From contig NZ_JACWMY010000003.1 of the NCBI RefSeq assembly GCF_014773265.1, forward strand, positions 62,001 to 126,000: a stretch of DNA of 64,000 bases. Direction: 5' to 3'. Below the pieces are notes generated by a model that worked only from the letters and a program-made list of their open reading frames with translations, had not been told where the DNA came from and made no database searches. The translations under genes and the position numbers were made by a program. This document shows positions 8,905 to 17,909 of the stretch, piece by piece; the stretch's first letter is position 1, and each line of letters begins with the position of its first letter. This DNA is from Mucilaginibacter pankratovii. GTDB taxonomy: Bacteria > Bacteroidota > Bacteroidia > Sphingobacteriales > Sphingobacteriaceae.

Positions 8905-10605
8905 ATGATGAGAAAAACATTCTCCCTGCTACTGCTATGCCTTGTTTTCTGCAAGATGGCATCGGCACAAAACCAACCGGCTAAGGGGCAATATATCCGC
9001 GATAGCATCCTCTTGAAAACCCGCGACGGCGCACTGGTTACCGTGATGACCGTCCGCAAAAAAGGCGTAACAGAGAAGCTTCCCACTATTCTCCAGTTTA
9101 CTATATACGCCCGCCGCAGCGACACGCTGAAAATACAGGAGGCCGCTGATAAAGACTACGTTGGTGTAATAGCCTACAGCCGTGGCAAGTGGAACAGCCC
9201 GGGCGAGGTGCTGGCTTACGAAACCGATGGCCGGGATGCCTACGATGTAATAGACTGGATAAGCAAACAGCCCTGGAGCGATGGCCGGGTGGGCATGTAC
9301 GGCGGCAGCTACAACGGCTTTACCCAATGGGCGGCTACTAAGAAACTGCATCTCGCGCTTAAAACCATTGTGCCATCGGCAGCGGTAGCGCCAGGGCTGG
9401 ATGTACCCATGACCAACAACGTGCAAATGAGCTTTGTGTTCCCCTGGACGTATTACACCAGCAACAATAAATTCCTCGACGAAAAGGATTACCGCGGCCC
9501 GCAATGGGGCGACCTGTACTGGAAATGGTATAACGACGGCCATGCCTACCGCTCGCTGGACAGTTTAACCGGCAGGGGTACTAACCACATGTTTCAGCGC
9601 TGGGTTGCCCACCCTACTTACGATAAGTACTGGCAGGATATGATCCCTTACAAAAAGGAGTTCGCCAATATCAATATCCCGGTTTTAACAACAACGGGCT
9701 ATTACGATGGCGGGCAAATAGGCGGGATGTACTATTACCGCGAACTGATGAAGCATAACCCCAAAGCAAACCAATACGTGCTAATTGGCCCTTACGGCCA
9801 CTTTGGCTCACAGGGATACCCGGATTCGGTTTATAACGGCTATCGTATTGATAGTGCTGCGCGGATAAATATCCACGAGGTGATCTACCAATGGTTCGAT
9901 TATGTGTTTAAAAACAAGCCGAAACCGGCAATACTAAAGGATCACTTTAATTTTGAAGTGATGGGCGGTAACGAGTGGCGGCATGTACCCTCGCTACAAC
10001 AAATGAGTACCGATACATTGAAGCTCTATCTCGATAACAAGCATCTTTCCGCCATCAAGCCGCTAAGAAAATCCTTTATGCCACAAAAGATAGACTTTGC
10101 CAATCGCGATGGTTTGAGTAGTTATTATTACGAGAACCAGATAATTTATGATAGCCTGAACACCAGCGGACTGGTTTTCACCAGCGATGTGCTAACTAAA
10201 CCGTTAACCATCAGCGGAGCCTTCTCGGGCTTGTTAAAAACCCTGATCAACAAAAAGGATATGGATTACCACGTGCTGCTGTTTGAGCAAATGCCCGATG
10301 GGAAGTATTTCTTCCTGTCGTACTTTATGGGTAGGGCCAGTTATGCAACAAGCACCGAAAAGCGCCGGTTGCTGAGGCCCGGGCAAGTGGAGAGTATCCC
10401 ATTTACCAATACCTATATCACCAGCAGGCGCTTAGGCAAAGGCAGCAAAATTGTAATTGTACTTAATATTAACAAAAGCCCTTTCGAACAGATCAATTAC
10501 GGCACCGGCAAAAACGTGAGCAACGAAAGTATAAAAGATGCCAAAACACCATTGCAGATAAAGTGGTTTAACGATAGCTATATCAATATACCTGTGCTTA
10601 AATAA
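8905..10605 (+). CDS. S15 family X-Pro dipeptidyl-peptidase / CocE-type hydrolase
   Basis: Secreted serine hydrolase (566 aa). Signal peptide 1-21 (ending MASAQ). The alpha/beta-hydrolase core carries the nucleophile elbow GMYGGSYNG with Ser135; a catalytic Asp and the His in PYGHFG (near residue 298) follow, and the C-terminal third is the jelly-roll X-Pro DAP C domain typical of S15/CocE proteins. Members remove X-Pro dipeptides or hydrolyse esters and acylated antibiotics, and sequence alone does not separate these. It is separated from the LytTR gene by 30 bases and followed by a strong terminator. Confidence 0.9.
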   Translation: MMRKTFSLLLLCLVFCKMASAQNQPAKGQYIRDSILLKTRDGALVTVMTVRKKGVTEKLPTILQFTIYARRSDTLKIQEAADKDYVGVIAYSRGKWNSPGEVLAYETDGRDAYDVIDWISKQPWSDGRVGMYGGSYNGFTQWAATKKLHLALKTIVPSAAVAPGLDVPMTNNVQMSFVFPWTYYTSNNKFLDEKDYRGPQWGDLYWKWYNDGHAYRSLDSLTGRGTNHMFQRWVAHPTYDKYWQDMIPYKKEFANINIPVLTTTGYYDGGQIGGMYYYRELMKHNPKANQYVLIGPYGHFGSQGYPDSVYNGYRIDSAARINIHEVIYQWFDYVFKNKPKPAILKDHFNFEVMGGNEWRHVPSLQQMSTDTLKLYLDNKHLSAIKPLRKSFMPQKIDFANRDGLSSYYYENQIIYDSLNTSGLVFTSDVLTKPLTISGAFSGLLKTLINKKDMDYHVLLFEQMPDGKYFFLSYFMGRASYATSTEKRRLLRPGQVESIPFTNTYITSRRLGKGSKIVIVLNINKSPFEQINYGTGKNVSNESIKDAKTPLQIKWFNDSYINIPVLK

Positions 10606-10645
10606 AATTTATAGATCCCGATTAATAGTTATAAAAAATGCCCCG

Positions 10646-10685
10646 CAGCAAAGCCTCAGATCTTTGGTTTGAGGCTTTGCTGTTT
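10646..10685 (+). terminator. strong hairpin terminator
   Basis: CAGCAAAGCCTCA (10646-10658) pairs perfectly over 13 bp with TGAGGCTTTGCTG (10670-10682), followed by TTTT. It ends the LytS/LytTR/S15 transcript. Confidence 0.85.
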
Positions 10686-10794
10686 TCCGGGGTAATAGCC
10701 TTGGGGGTGAAAATATATTTCCAGTACGTGATTACAATGGCATGTTGGTTTACCTATCTTTATCCTATAAATCAATATTTTAAACCCAACCGCT

Positions 10795-11220
10795 ATGCGC
10801 ATTGTAAAAATTCTTTTAGCTGTACTAATGGCACAATTGATTGTTTCATGCGGTTCAAAATCGGCGCCCCAACCATCCCTCGCAGGCAAATGGAATATTA
10901 CCAGCGCGCTTGGTAACGATGGCCGGCACTGGACAGGCTCTTTCACCCTGAAACAGGAAGGCGGCGAAAACAAGTATACCGGGCTTTTTTTATGGCATGC
11001 GGTAGATGGCAGCGCAGATGGTACGGATAGCATTACCGGCGAATACAATGTAAATACAAAAGTGCTGACCATGAAATCGGTGATTATAAGCGGCAATATC
11101 GAAAGCGTTTTGTATACCATGGATGTAACGGCCAACGGCAGGGTTATGACGGGCATCTGGACAGGATCGAGCGATGGTTCAATTGAACACCCGGGCAGGT
11201 GGTCGGCCGAAAAGGAATGA
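10795..11220 (+). CDS. small lipoprotein, lipocalin-like
   Basis: 141-aa lipoprotein: residues 1-18 form a signal peptide ending in the lipobox IVSC, so Cys19 is lipidated and the protein sits on the inner or outer membrane facing the periplasm. The mature part begins LAGKWNITS and has alternating beta strands with Trp and Gly (GKW..., GIWTGSSDG), the style of small lipocalin or META-like barrels, but no family is certain. It is a single gene on this strand without an obvious partner. Confidence 0.8.
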   Translation: MRIVKILLAVLMAQLIVSCGSKSAPQPSLAGKWNITSALGNDGRHWTGSFTLKQEGGENKYTGLFLWHAVDGSADGTDSITGEYNVNTKVLTMKSVIISGNIESVLYTMDVTANGRVMTGIWTGSSDGSIEHPGRWSAEKE

Positions 11221-11263
11221 CAGGCCTCTACAACCTCAAAACCCGCTACATTAGTTTTTGCCT

Positions 11264-11296
11264 TTTGTATCAAAAAGAATATTTATTCTATTTTCG
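11264..11296 (+). promoter_or_regulatory. probable promoter of the HopJ-like gene
   Basis: TTTG (11264-11267), 21-base spacer, TATTTTCG (11289-11296; 7 of 8 to TAnnTTTG). It lies 18 bases ahead of the ATG at 11314. Confidence 0.4.
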
Positions 11297-11313
11297 GGCA
11301 AATATTGTGCTCC

Positions 11314-11655
11314 ATGAAAGAACAACTACTCACCTTAATTTCGGGCTTAAAGAAAAACACCATTGCTTTTAGCGCCGTTATTGAATTTATAGAAACCTAT
11401 TACAAGCACCAGCCAACAGCGTTTAAAAACGGCGAAGCCTATAACGAGTCGACACAAAACCAGGGTAGTGCAAAGGTTTTTGCTTTCGCCCAAATAAATA
11501 ACTTAAGCGCGGTGGATACGCTTTACTTATTTGCCGAACACTACCAATCGGTACTGGCCAACCCTACCGCTACAGATCATCAAAACATCAGGCAGTTTAT
11601 GGCCCATGGCTGGCCGGGTGTGGTATTTGAGGGAGAAGCCCTGGTGGCGAAATAA
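11314..11655 (+). CDS. HopJ type III effector family protein
   Basis: 113-aa protein of the HopJ family (PF08888), a small cytoplasmic fold named after a Pseudomonas effector but common in bacteria that have no type III secretion; here it is almost certainly not an effector. Family signatures visible are FIETYYKHQPTAFKNG (residues 26-41), the QNQGSAKVFAFAQ strand and HGWPGVVFEG near the end. The ATG at 11314 is chosen over a TTG nine bases upstream because it begins the conserved MKEQLL helix. Its role is unknown. Confidence 0.85.
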   Translation: MKEQLLTLISGLKKNTIAFSAVIEFIETYYKHQPTAFKNGEAYNESTQNQGSAKVFAFAQINNLSAVDTLYLFAEHYQSVLANPTATDHQNIRQFMAHGWPGVVFEGEALVAK

Positions 11656-11705
11656 CGATCTATCGATGTCCGTGGCTAATTTGAGTGTTCAAGCCTGACT
11701 CCCCT

Positions 11706-12632
11706 CTACGATAAAAAGAAGCTCTTTCTAAATTGCACCGGCGAAAGATTTGTTTTGGTTTTGAATAGCTTACTGAACGATTGCGAATGTTCGAAGCCTA
11801 AAACATAGGCAACCTCGCTTACCGATAAATTAGTGGTTGATAGCTTTTCCTTCGCTTTTTCAATGAGTTGATCGTGAATGTGCTGCTGTGCGTTCTGCCC
11901 GGTCAGCGACCGCAGCATGTCGCTCAAATAACTTGGTGAAAGGTTCAGCTTTTCTGCCAGGTACCCCACTGTGGGTAACCCCTGCGTTAACGCGATTTCG
12001 TTGTTAAAATATAAATTCAACACTTCTTCCAGCTTCTGTAGCAGATCGTTATTCACCGCTTTGCGGGTAATGAACTGGCGTTTATAAAACCGGTTGGCGT
12101 AATTCATCAACAACTCAATTTGCGAGATAACAACATCCTGGCTAAAATCATCTATCCGGCCCTTCAGCTCGTTCTCTATCATTTTAAAAACCTCTATGAT
12201 AGTTGCTTTCTCATCTTCCGAAAGATGGAGGGTTTCGTTAGTAGAATAAGAAAAGAAGCCGTACTGTTTAATGTTTTTGGCCAGCGGGTAGCCCAAAAAG
12301 AAATCGGGATGGATAAGCAGTGTATATTCCGAACATACGCTGGCGTCATTGTCGTTACTGCCAATTACCTGCCCCGGCGAGGCGAAGAGTAAGCCACCCT
12401 CATCAAAATCATAATAACTCTGGCCATACTTTAATTTGCCGCCGATTTTTGGCTTATAGGATATCTTATAAAAGCCCAGCACATGGTATTGAGGCAGTTT
12501 TGGAATCTCCACTTGTGCATGCGCCCCATTAATGAGGCTTATCAGCGGATGCAAGGGTTTAGGCAAACCAAACATCCGGTGCGCTGCGGATAGCGATTCT
12601 ATTTTAAAAAGATCATTTTCTTCTTTTTTCAT
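11706..12632 (-). CDS. AraC-family transcriptional regulator
   Basis: 308 aa. The N-terminal 180 residues form a cupin-like sensing domain of the AraC_binding kind (QYHVLGFYKISY, LLFASPGQVIG); the C-terminal 100 carry two helix-turn-helix units, ending with LGFEHSQSFSKLFKTKTNLSPVQFRKS. The short-chain dehydrogenase lies 94 bases upstream on the same strand, separated by a 36-base palindrome that could be a terminator or an operator. The pairing of an AraC regulator with an oxidoreductase suggests that it controls that gene. Confidence 0.92.
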   Translation of the reverse strand: MKKEENDLFKIESLSAAHRMFGLPKPLHPLISLINGAHAQVEIPKLPQYHVLGFYKISYKPKIGGKLKYGQSYYDFDEGGLLFASPGQVIGSNDNDASVCSEYTLLIHPDFFLGYPLAKNIKQYGFFSYSTNETLHLSEDEKATIIEVFKMIENELKGRIDDFSQDVVISQIELLMNYANRFYKRQFITRKAVNNDLLQKLEEVLNLYFNNEIALTQGLPTVGYLAEKLNLSPSYLSDMLRSLTGQNAQQHIHDQLIEKAKEKLSTTNLSVSEVAYVLGFEHSQSFSKLFKTKTNLSPVQFRKSFFLS

Positions 12633-12650
12633 ATCTCATTCCATTTTAAA

Positions 12651-12686
12651 ATGATAACCGATAATATTTTAAATATCGGTTATCAT
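12651..12686 (-). terminator. perfect palindrome, terminator or operator
   Basis: ATGATAACCGATA (12651-12663) and TATCGGTTATCAT (12674-12686), 13 bp perfect with a 10-base loop. On the minus strand it follows the dehydrogenase stop and ends in a TTTT run, so termination is the simplest role; the position ahead of the AraC start also allows an operator. Confidence 0.6.
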
Positions 12687-12726
12687 TTATGGTTTACCAA
12701 GCCGCTTCTCAACTCTGGGTCCTTTT

Positions 12727-13569
12727 TTACTTTGAGATGCCTTGCGCCGAATTAGAAACATTCGTCCAGGCATCCCACGTAGCTAAGCGTTCTGCATAGG
12801 CGTTGCGCACCCAGGGCAAACAATGGCTCCCTAAGAAGAAACGTAGCGGTGGATTTTCTGCATCAACTATCTTAAAGAGTGCTTCGGGAGTAGCTTCGGG
12901 GTCGCCTCGCTCCATCGTTTTTAAGCTATCAAAAAAACCGGCCTTAAAATCAGCGTAGATATCCTGGCCGGTCGCAAACTTCAGAGACCCCTGGCTGCCA
13001 AACTCCGTAGCATACGCCCCCGGCTCAATAATAGTTACCTTTATACCAAAAGCCTTAACTTCTGCGGCCAGGCTTTCGTGTATAGCCTCAAATGCCCATT
13101 TGGATGAACAATAGTAGCCGATAACCGGCAGCGTAACGTGTCCAAGGTTACTCGAGGTTCCCAGTATATGGCCGCCGCCTTGTTTCCGCAACAGCGGTAA
13201 CGCAGCCTGGATAACAGATACCGGGCCGATAATATTGGTTTCGTAAAGTGCCCGGATATCATCCGCGCCGGCCTCTTCAATGGTGCCAACTAAGGAATAG
13301 CCGGCGTTGTTCAATACAATATCCAGTCTTCCAAAGTGAGCATGCGCCTGTTCCACGGCCGCTTTTACCTGCTCGGGCCGGGTTACGTCGAGCGCCAGAG
13401 TTAATACGCTTTCGCCATATTTTTCTTTCAGGTCGGCTATGCTATCCACGTTGCGGGCAGTAGCCGCCACTTTATCGCCACGTTTCAATGCAGCATCCGC
13501 CCAAACGCGTCCAAACCCGCGAGACGAACCGGTAATGAACCAAACTTTATTTCCTTTTTGATTTTCCAT
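12727..13569 (-). CDS. short-chain dehydrogenase/reductase
   Basis: 280-aa NAD(P)-dependent oxidoreductase of the classical SDR family. The nucleotide motif TGSSRGFG (residues 13-20), the strand motif LDVTRPE, NNAG (90-93), the catalytic Ser in LGTSSN and the YCSSK pair (Tyr/Lys near 154/158) are all present. A basic residue follows the glycine motif (ATARN), which favours NADPH. The C-terminal extension of about 30 residues after the Rossmann core is common in this subgroup. Substrate cannot be deduced. It lies upstream of the AraC regulator on the same strand. Confidence 0.92.
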   Translation of the reverse strand: MENQKGNKVWFITGSSRGFGRVWADAALKRGDKVAATARNVDSIADLKEKYGESVLTLALDVTRPEQVKAAVEQAHAHFGRLDIVLNNAGYSLVGTIEEAGADDIRALYETNIIGPVSVIQAALPLLRKQGGGHILGTSSNLGHVTLPVIGYYCSSKWAFEAIHESLAAEVKAFGIKVTIIEPGAYATEFGSQGSLKFATGQDIYADFKAGFFDSLKTMERGDPEATPEALFKIVDAENPPLRFFLGSHCLPWVRNAYAERLATWDAWTNVSNSAQGISK

Positions 13570-13789
13570 AACACAATGTTTTTAATTATTTAATAAAACA
13601 AAGGTGGAGAGGTGCCGGTATGCGCTTGTAGGCTAATTGCGGGCATTTGTAGCCAAAACGAGGAAAGAGGGGGGTGATTGACTGGCCTCATAATTTCGGA
13701 TTTGCGTTTACTATCTACTGTGTTTCGAAGAAAGGTGAAAGACAGACAGATAAGTTTACCTTACATTAACTGGGTACTAACGTTTACCG

Positions 13790-13821
13790 TTTGCTATTTC
13801 GTAGCTCATTCAATACATTTG
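13790..13821 (+). promoter_or_regulatory. Bacteroidota-type promoter, near-consensus
   Basis: TTTG (13790-13793), 20-base spacer, TACATTTG (13814-13821), a full match to TTTG-N19/21-TAnnTTTG. It ends 19 bases before the lipoprotein ATG at 13841. Confidence 0.75.
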
Positions 13822-13840
13822 TTTGTATCTATACCTTATC

Positions 13841-15162
13841 ATGAAACACCCGGTTTATTTAATGTTTATTGTGCTAAGTGCCCTTATCTGGGGCTGCAAT
13901 AAAGAAGTAATAGTAAAAAAAACAGAAACCGAGATAACTGTAATTCGTAAACCAACCGCTATCAGCATTGCTATTGACAAAATTGTAAATGACTCTACCT
14001 TAACTTTAAAGTGGAGTAAGATTAACTATCCGGGCTTTAAAGAGTACATCTTAACCCAATCAACAAGAATATTTCAGGGCGGTGTTTTTGAGTATGTTAA
14101 TACTCAAAAAGTGATAAAAATGCAGATTCGACAAGTTATACCGTAACTAACATTCCGAGGATACCGGATGCGTCTTTCACAATAACGGCCTCGTATACTC
14201 AAGATTCTAAAATCGAATATGTTTCGGCAAATCTTACTTACAGCAGAAAAGACGCTTACTTAAACACCAAGGTTTCGCACGCGTTGATCGACAAACAGGC
14301 AAACGTTATTTTTTTGTTTGATAACGTAGCCGGTACCATTAATTCCTACGATTATGCTGCCGACAAACCACTAAAAAAGCTTAGCCTTGATATTGGCCTG
14401 GGATACGCGGCGATGGGCCTTATAGATAGCAAGACGGAAATATATGCACCTACAGTTGATGGCTGGCTTTTTATTATAGATGCTGCAACGCTAACCGTTA
14501 CCGATAAAATATTTGTAGGTGGTGAAAATGTTGCGTCGGCGGCTGTATTTGGCGATAAAATAGCGGTTTCGGCAACAGAGAGATCGCAAACATATTCCTA
14601 TGAGAATAACGTAAAAATATACGACCGAAAAACAAAAAAACTCATTGGCCGAACAGCCTATTACGATAACACCCATTTACTTAATCTCGAAGGATCATCG
14701 GAATTTATTGATATAACATTTAACATAACCCCTACGCAGCTTACTTATTTTAAGCTTGATAATGACGGAAAACCTATAGTTAAGTTTGAAGACAAGTACC
14801 ACGGAGACCATAATCTTGATCCAACCATTCTCAAATCATTCCCCGATGGTAAAAAGTTTATTACAGGATCACATGGAACAGTTTACACCAGCGACCTAAC
14901 GTTTGAAAGTGACCTTAACTACTACGGCACCAATTATACCGATTTCGCTTTTAATCAACCGGGAACGATAATCTACTGTTCTGAATTGTCAAATAAATCT
15001 ATAACAGCAATCAGTTACCCTGCTAAAACCGTCTTAAAAAGTTACGTTACAAAGTTGCAGCCTTTAAAACTTTTCAGGGATGATGACTCCCTGATCTGTG
15101 TAAGTACCGAAAATGTATATGGCTATAAGGCTGTAATATTTATAGAAAAAATTAAATTATAA
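13841..15162 (+). pseudogene. beta-propeller lipoprotein, broken by one frameshift
   Basis: One gene read in two frames. The first part (MKHPVYLMFIVLSALIWGC) is a lipoprotein signal with lipobox LIWGC, then a fibronectin III-like strand set; it stops at 14146. Shifting by -1 between 14092 and 14120, in the A-rich stretch with two runs of five A, restores TQKSDKNADSTSYTVTN and continues open to 15162. The second part repeats short strands like a YVTN/WD-type propeller (VIFLFDNVAGTINSYDYA, IYAPTVDGWLFIIDA). Loss of one A from either run explains it; programmed slippage or sequencing error are alternatives. The PKD lipoprotein starts 4 bases after its stop, so the two form one operon. Function unknown; likely cell surface. 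Confidence 0.75.
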
Positions 15163-15166
15163 TATT

Positions 15167-16663
15167 GTGCACATCAAAAAGTTATTTCCTGTATTAGCAA
15201 TCTGTTTAATAGCTTTTACCTGGTACACTGGTTGCAAAAAAACAGATAAAATTGTTATTGAAAAGGAAACCATAGAAGTAACCGCACCCAGTAGCAAGTT
15301 CAGTACTCAGGTTTTCGATAGACGATTTAATGGCAGGCAAAATAATACTGTTGCCGTTATCGACTCTAATTTCTACTTTAAAAACCAGTCCGACTCGGCC
15401 AACAACATCACATATACCTGGGATTTTGGTGATGGCGAAAAATCGCAGCTAAGGCATCCGGTACACAGTTATAAATCAGGTGGAATTTATACCGTAAGGT
15501 TAATAACTAACAAGGCGGACCAGGCCTTTGATACCACTCAAACACGGTTAAGCGTGATAGCCGGGCAGCGTGAATTTGAGTGGGCAGGTAAAAGCGTAAA
15601 CCCTATAGACATTGTTGAAAAAGGCGACGGCGACTTTTTGTTTTTGGGCTTTTCCGCTGATAAGAATACCTTTCCCACAGTACCTTCGTATTTTTTAATA
15701 ACGCTTGATAAAGATTTTCGTCAAAAAAACATTAAAACGCTGGCCGCTAACGTTAAACTAAGCTCCATTGAGAAGTGCTCTGATAACGCTTACATTTGTA
15801 TTGGTAACACAACAGGAGGGGCTGACCAGAACAACCTTATCAAGATCAGCGCAGAAGGTGTGATACTTTGGTCGAAACCTATTGAGATTGAAAACTTAGT
15901 AAGTGCAAAACAAACGGCAGACCAGGGTTTTATTTTAGCCGGCTCAAAAAATGTCATAGTGGATATATACGGAAATGTACAACCAAGAACCGCTATAATC
16001 AAAACCGACGGGAATGGAAATGTGGTATGGAACCGCTTGTTTTCTGCGGCATTACTTTTAAAAAACACCTACAACGTTCTTACAGAAACCGATGGCTATA
16101 CCATAGCAGGTATAAAGCCGGCAACACCTTCGCCTAATTATTATTGCGATGCTTGCGACTCGGTATGCCTTGTAAAATTAAGCTCCACGGGCCTGGTAAC
16201 AAGCTCCACCAGTATCGAAGCGGCGTTAAACACAGGGAACTTCGGTATGGTAAATGTTGACTTAGGCAAAACCGGTAATTATATTGTGACGCCGGGTAAT
16301 ACCAGGGGTATTTTCGTCTTTTCATCTGCAAGAATGTTTCTGGATCGTAAATTAACTACCAATTTGGCTTCATCAAGCGTGATCAATAATGGCGATATAA
16401 TAGCGCTGCAGAATGAATACTCTAACGGATTTAGCGTTTCGATGGCCGGATACAGTGAAACAGGAGCGAGAAAATGGTACTTCCCATTAGATGGCATACA
16501 GTACAGCAACGGCGGCTATAGCTGTTGCTCTAACAGTTGGCCCGTGATCGTAAAGAAGTTAAAAGATGGTAGTTCGTTATTTATGGCCAGTAAAGTAGAT
16601 GTTTACGATTATCACTATATAGGCACTATAGTTAGGGTTAGTGCTGATGGAAAAATAATGTAA
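15167..16663 (+). CDS. PKD-domain surface lipoprotein
   Basis: 498-aa lipoprotein. It starts with GTG at 15167, four bases after the previous stop; residues 1-22 are a signal peptide with lipobox (WYTGC). A PKD domain spans about 60-128 (YTWDFGDGEKSQLRHPVHSY is its signature), followed by about 370 residues of bladed repeat sequence with recurring motifs such as FILAGSKN, YTIAGIKP and AIIKTDGNGNVVWNR, like Kelch- or propeller-type repeats in Bacteroidota surface proteins. It is the second gene after the frameshifted propeller lipoprotein and closely matches it in style (both have an IVIEKETIEV-like linker after the lipid Cys), so they may form a pair. Role unknown. Confidence 0.8.
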   Translation: MHIKKLFPVLAICLIAFTWYTGCKKTDKIVIEKETIEVTAPSSKFSTQVFDRRFNGRQNNTVAVIDSNFYFKNQSDSANNITYTWDFGDGEKSQLRHPVHSYKSGGIYTVRLITNKADQAFDTTQTRLSVIAGQREFEWAGKSVNPIDIVEKGDGDFLFLGFSADKNTFPTVPSYFLITLDKDFRQKNIKTLAANVKLSSIEKCSDNAYICIGNTTGGADQNNLIKISAEGVILWSKPIEIENLVSAKQTADQGFILAGSKNVIVDIYGNVQPRTAIIKTDGNGNVVWNRLFSAALLLKNTYNVLTETDGYTIAGIKPATPSPNYYCDACDSVCLVKLSSTGLVTSSTSIEAALNTGNFGMVNVDLGKTGNYIVTPGNTRGIFVFSSARMFLDRKLTTNLASSSVINNGDIIALQNEYSNGFSVSMAGYSETGARKWYFPLDGIQYSNGGYSCCSNSWPVIVKKLKDGSSLFMASKVDVYDYHYIGTIVRVSADGKIM

Positions 16664-16726
16664 CCGATAATTGATAGATCCGGCCCGACAATCTTGCACA
16701 ATTCAGCAATGAGGCGGCAAAGAAAA

Positions 16727-16752
16727 AGCCGTTACGAAAATCATAACGGCTT
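16727..16752. terminator. bidirectional hairpin terminator
   Basis: AAGCCGTTA (16727-16735) pairs with TAACGGCTT (16744-16752), A and T tracts on both sides, between the converging PKD lipoprotein and cytochrome genes. Confidence 0.75.
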
Positions 16753-16782
16753 AGTTTTAGAACCGGTGGTGAACAACCATTC

Positions 16783-17404
16783 TTATTTATCCGCCGGAGC
16801 ATAAGCCCCGTTATTAAGCCAGGTTAACCAGGCTTTTTTGAATGCGGCATGGCTCATCGGAGGCAAGGTAGGCCCTTCGCCCGGGTTCCAACCGGTTAGC
16901 ACCAGGCCGTCATCAGCATGCGCTATGAGCTTTTTCATATCCTTGTTGCCATTTTGTTTCGGGTCTACCAGTTGCTTAGCCAATTGGCGCGGCGTTCTGC
17001 CCTGGAAAACCATTTTCATGTTTGCTGGCGGCAGGTGCCAGTCGGGGTTACCGGGAGGAGCATGTAATCCCGCAGTATTGGTGGGCTGATGGCAGTTGGC
17101 ACACTTCATGGCGTAAACGCCTTTTCCGTCAACACCTCTTTTAGGCAGCATGGTATGCAAATGGCTATCGTCGCCCTGTAATGGTATGTTCCCCGCAGGA
17201 TGACAATTACATACAGCGCGCACTCATCAGTACGGTGTAAACCTGTTTAAAGGCTGTTACAGAAGCAACACTGTCTTTTTTAATCGCAGGCAAAGCTGAT
17301 GCACGGGCAACTTTTGGATAATTGTCCTTATTTAGGGTAAAAGCCATTATGCCTACCATCGCACATAATAACCCGGTAACGATAAAAACGCGGCGCTTGT
17401 TCAT
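16783..17404 (-). pseudogene. dihaem cytochrome c of the Ior operon, frameshifted
   Basis: Periplasmic c-type cytochrome that should take electrons from the molybdenum hydroxylase encoded upstream. The first frame (17404-17207) has a signal anchor (VFIVTGLLCAMVGIMAF) and ends VYTVLMSARCM-stop; the second (to 16783) continues NCHPAGNIPLQGDDSH, a second haem motif CANCH and a Trp/Pro-rich tail. Removing the base at 17209 joins them as CMNCH, so the extra base falls inside the first haem-binding site. As written, the product lacks haem 1 and everything after it. The start ATG overlaps the IorA stop by one base (TAATG). Confidence 0.82.
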
Positions 17405-17874
17405 TACTTTGTTTCCCCCTTTCCCTGCAATTCAGCGGCTAAATGGATGGCCTCCCGAATGCGCAAATAAGTACCACAACGGCAAATATTACCCGCCATG
17501 GCATCATCAATATCCTTATCGGTAGGTTTAGCTTTTTCTTTAAGCAACACAGCAGCAGACATGATCTGCCCGGCCTGGCAATACCCGCATTGAGAAACAT
17601 CCAACTCCAGCCATGCCTTTTGCAAGGGGTGAGTGTTAGTTGCCGAAAGGCCCTCTATGGTTACTACTTTCTTTCCCTCGGCGCGGCTTACTTTTGTAAC
17701 GCATGACCGCACAGCCTCACCATTTAAATGCACTACGCATGCACCGCATTGCGCCACCCCACAGCCATACTTTGTACCCACAAGGCCAACATGATCTCTA
17801 AGCACCCAAAGTAAAGGTGTGTCGGGTTCTGCGCCAACATGGTAGGTTTTCTTATTAATATTTAGAGTGATCAT
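17404..17874 (-). CDS. isoquinoline 1-oxidoreductase-type small subunit, two [2Fe-2S] clusters
   Basis: 156-aa iron-sulfur subunit of a xanthine-oxidase-family molybdenum hydroxylase (IorA/CoxS type); it passes electrons from the molybdenum site to the cytochrome. The plant-ferredoxin motif has Cys38, Cys43, Cys46 and Cys58 ([10 protein letters not shown], then C). The second cluster is bound by CGYCQAGQ and CRCGTY near 97-100 and 131-133. Length is normal and the frame is intact, in contrast to both neighbours. It sits 35 bases after the large-subunit gene and one base overlaps the cytochrome start. Confidence 0.93.
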   Translation of the reverse strand: MITLNINKKTYHVGAEPDTPLLWVLRDHVGLVGTKYGCGVAQCGACVVHLNGEAVRSCVTKVSRAEGKKVVTIEGLSATNTHPLQKAWLELDVSQCGYCQAGQIMSAAVLLKEKAKPTDKDIDDAMAGNICRCGTYLRIREAIHLAAELQGKGETK

Positions 17875-17909
17875 AATTTTAATGTTATGGTTGAAAAAAG
17901 ATTAATTAG

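Noticed and set aside
10638..10916. 92-residue plus-strand frame
   Set aside because: Reads through the terminator and into the lipoprotein gene in another frame.
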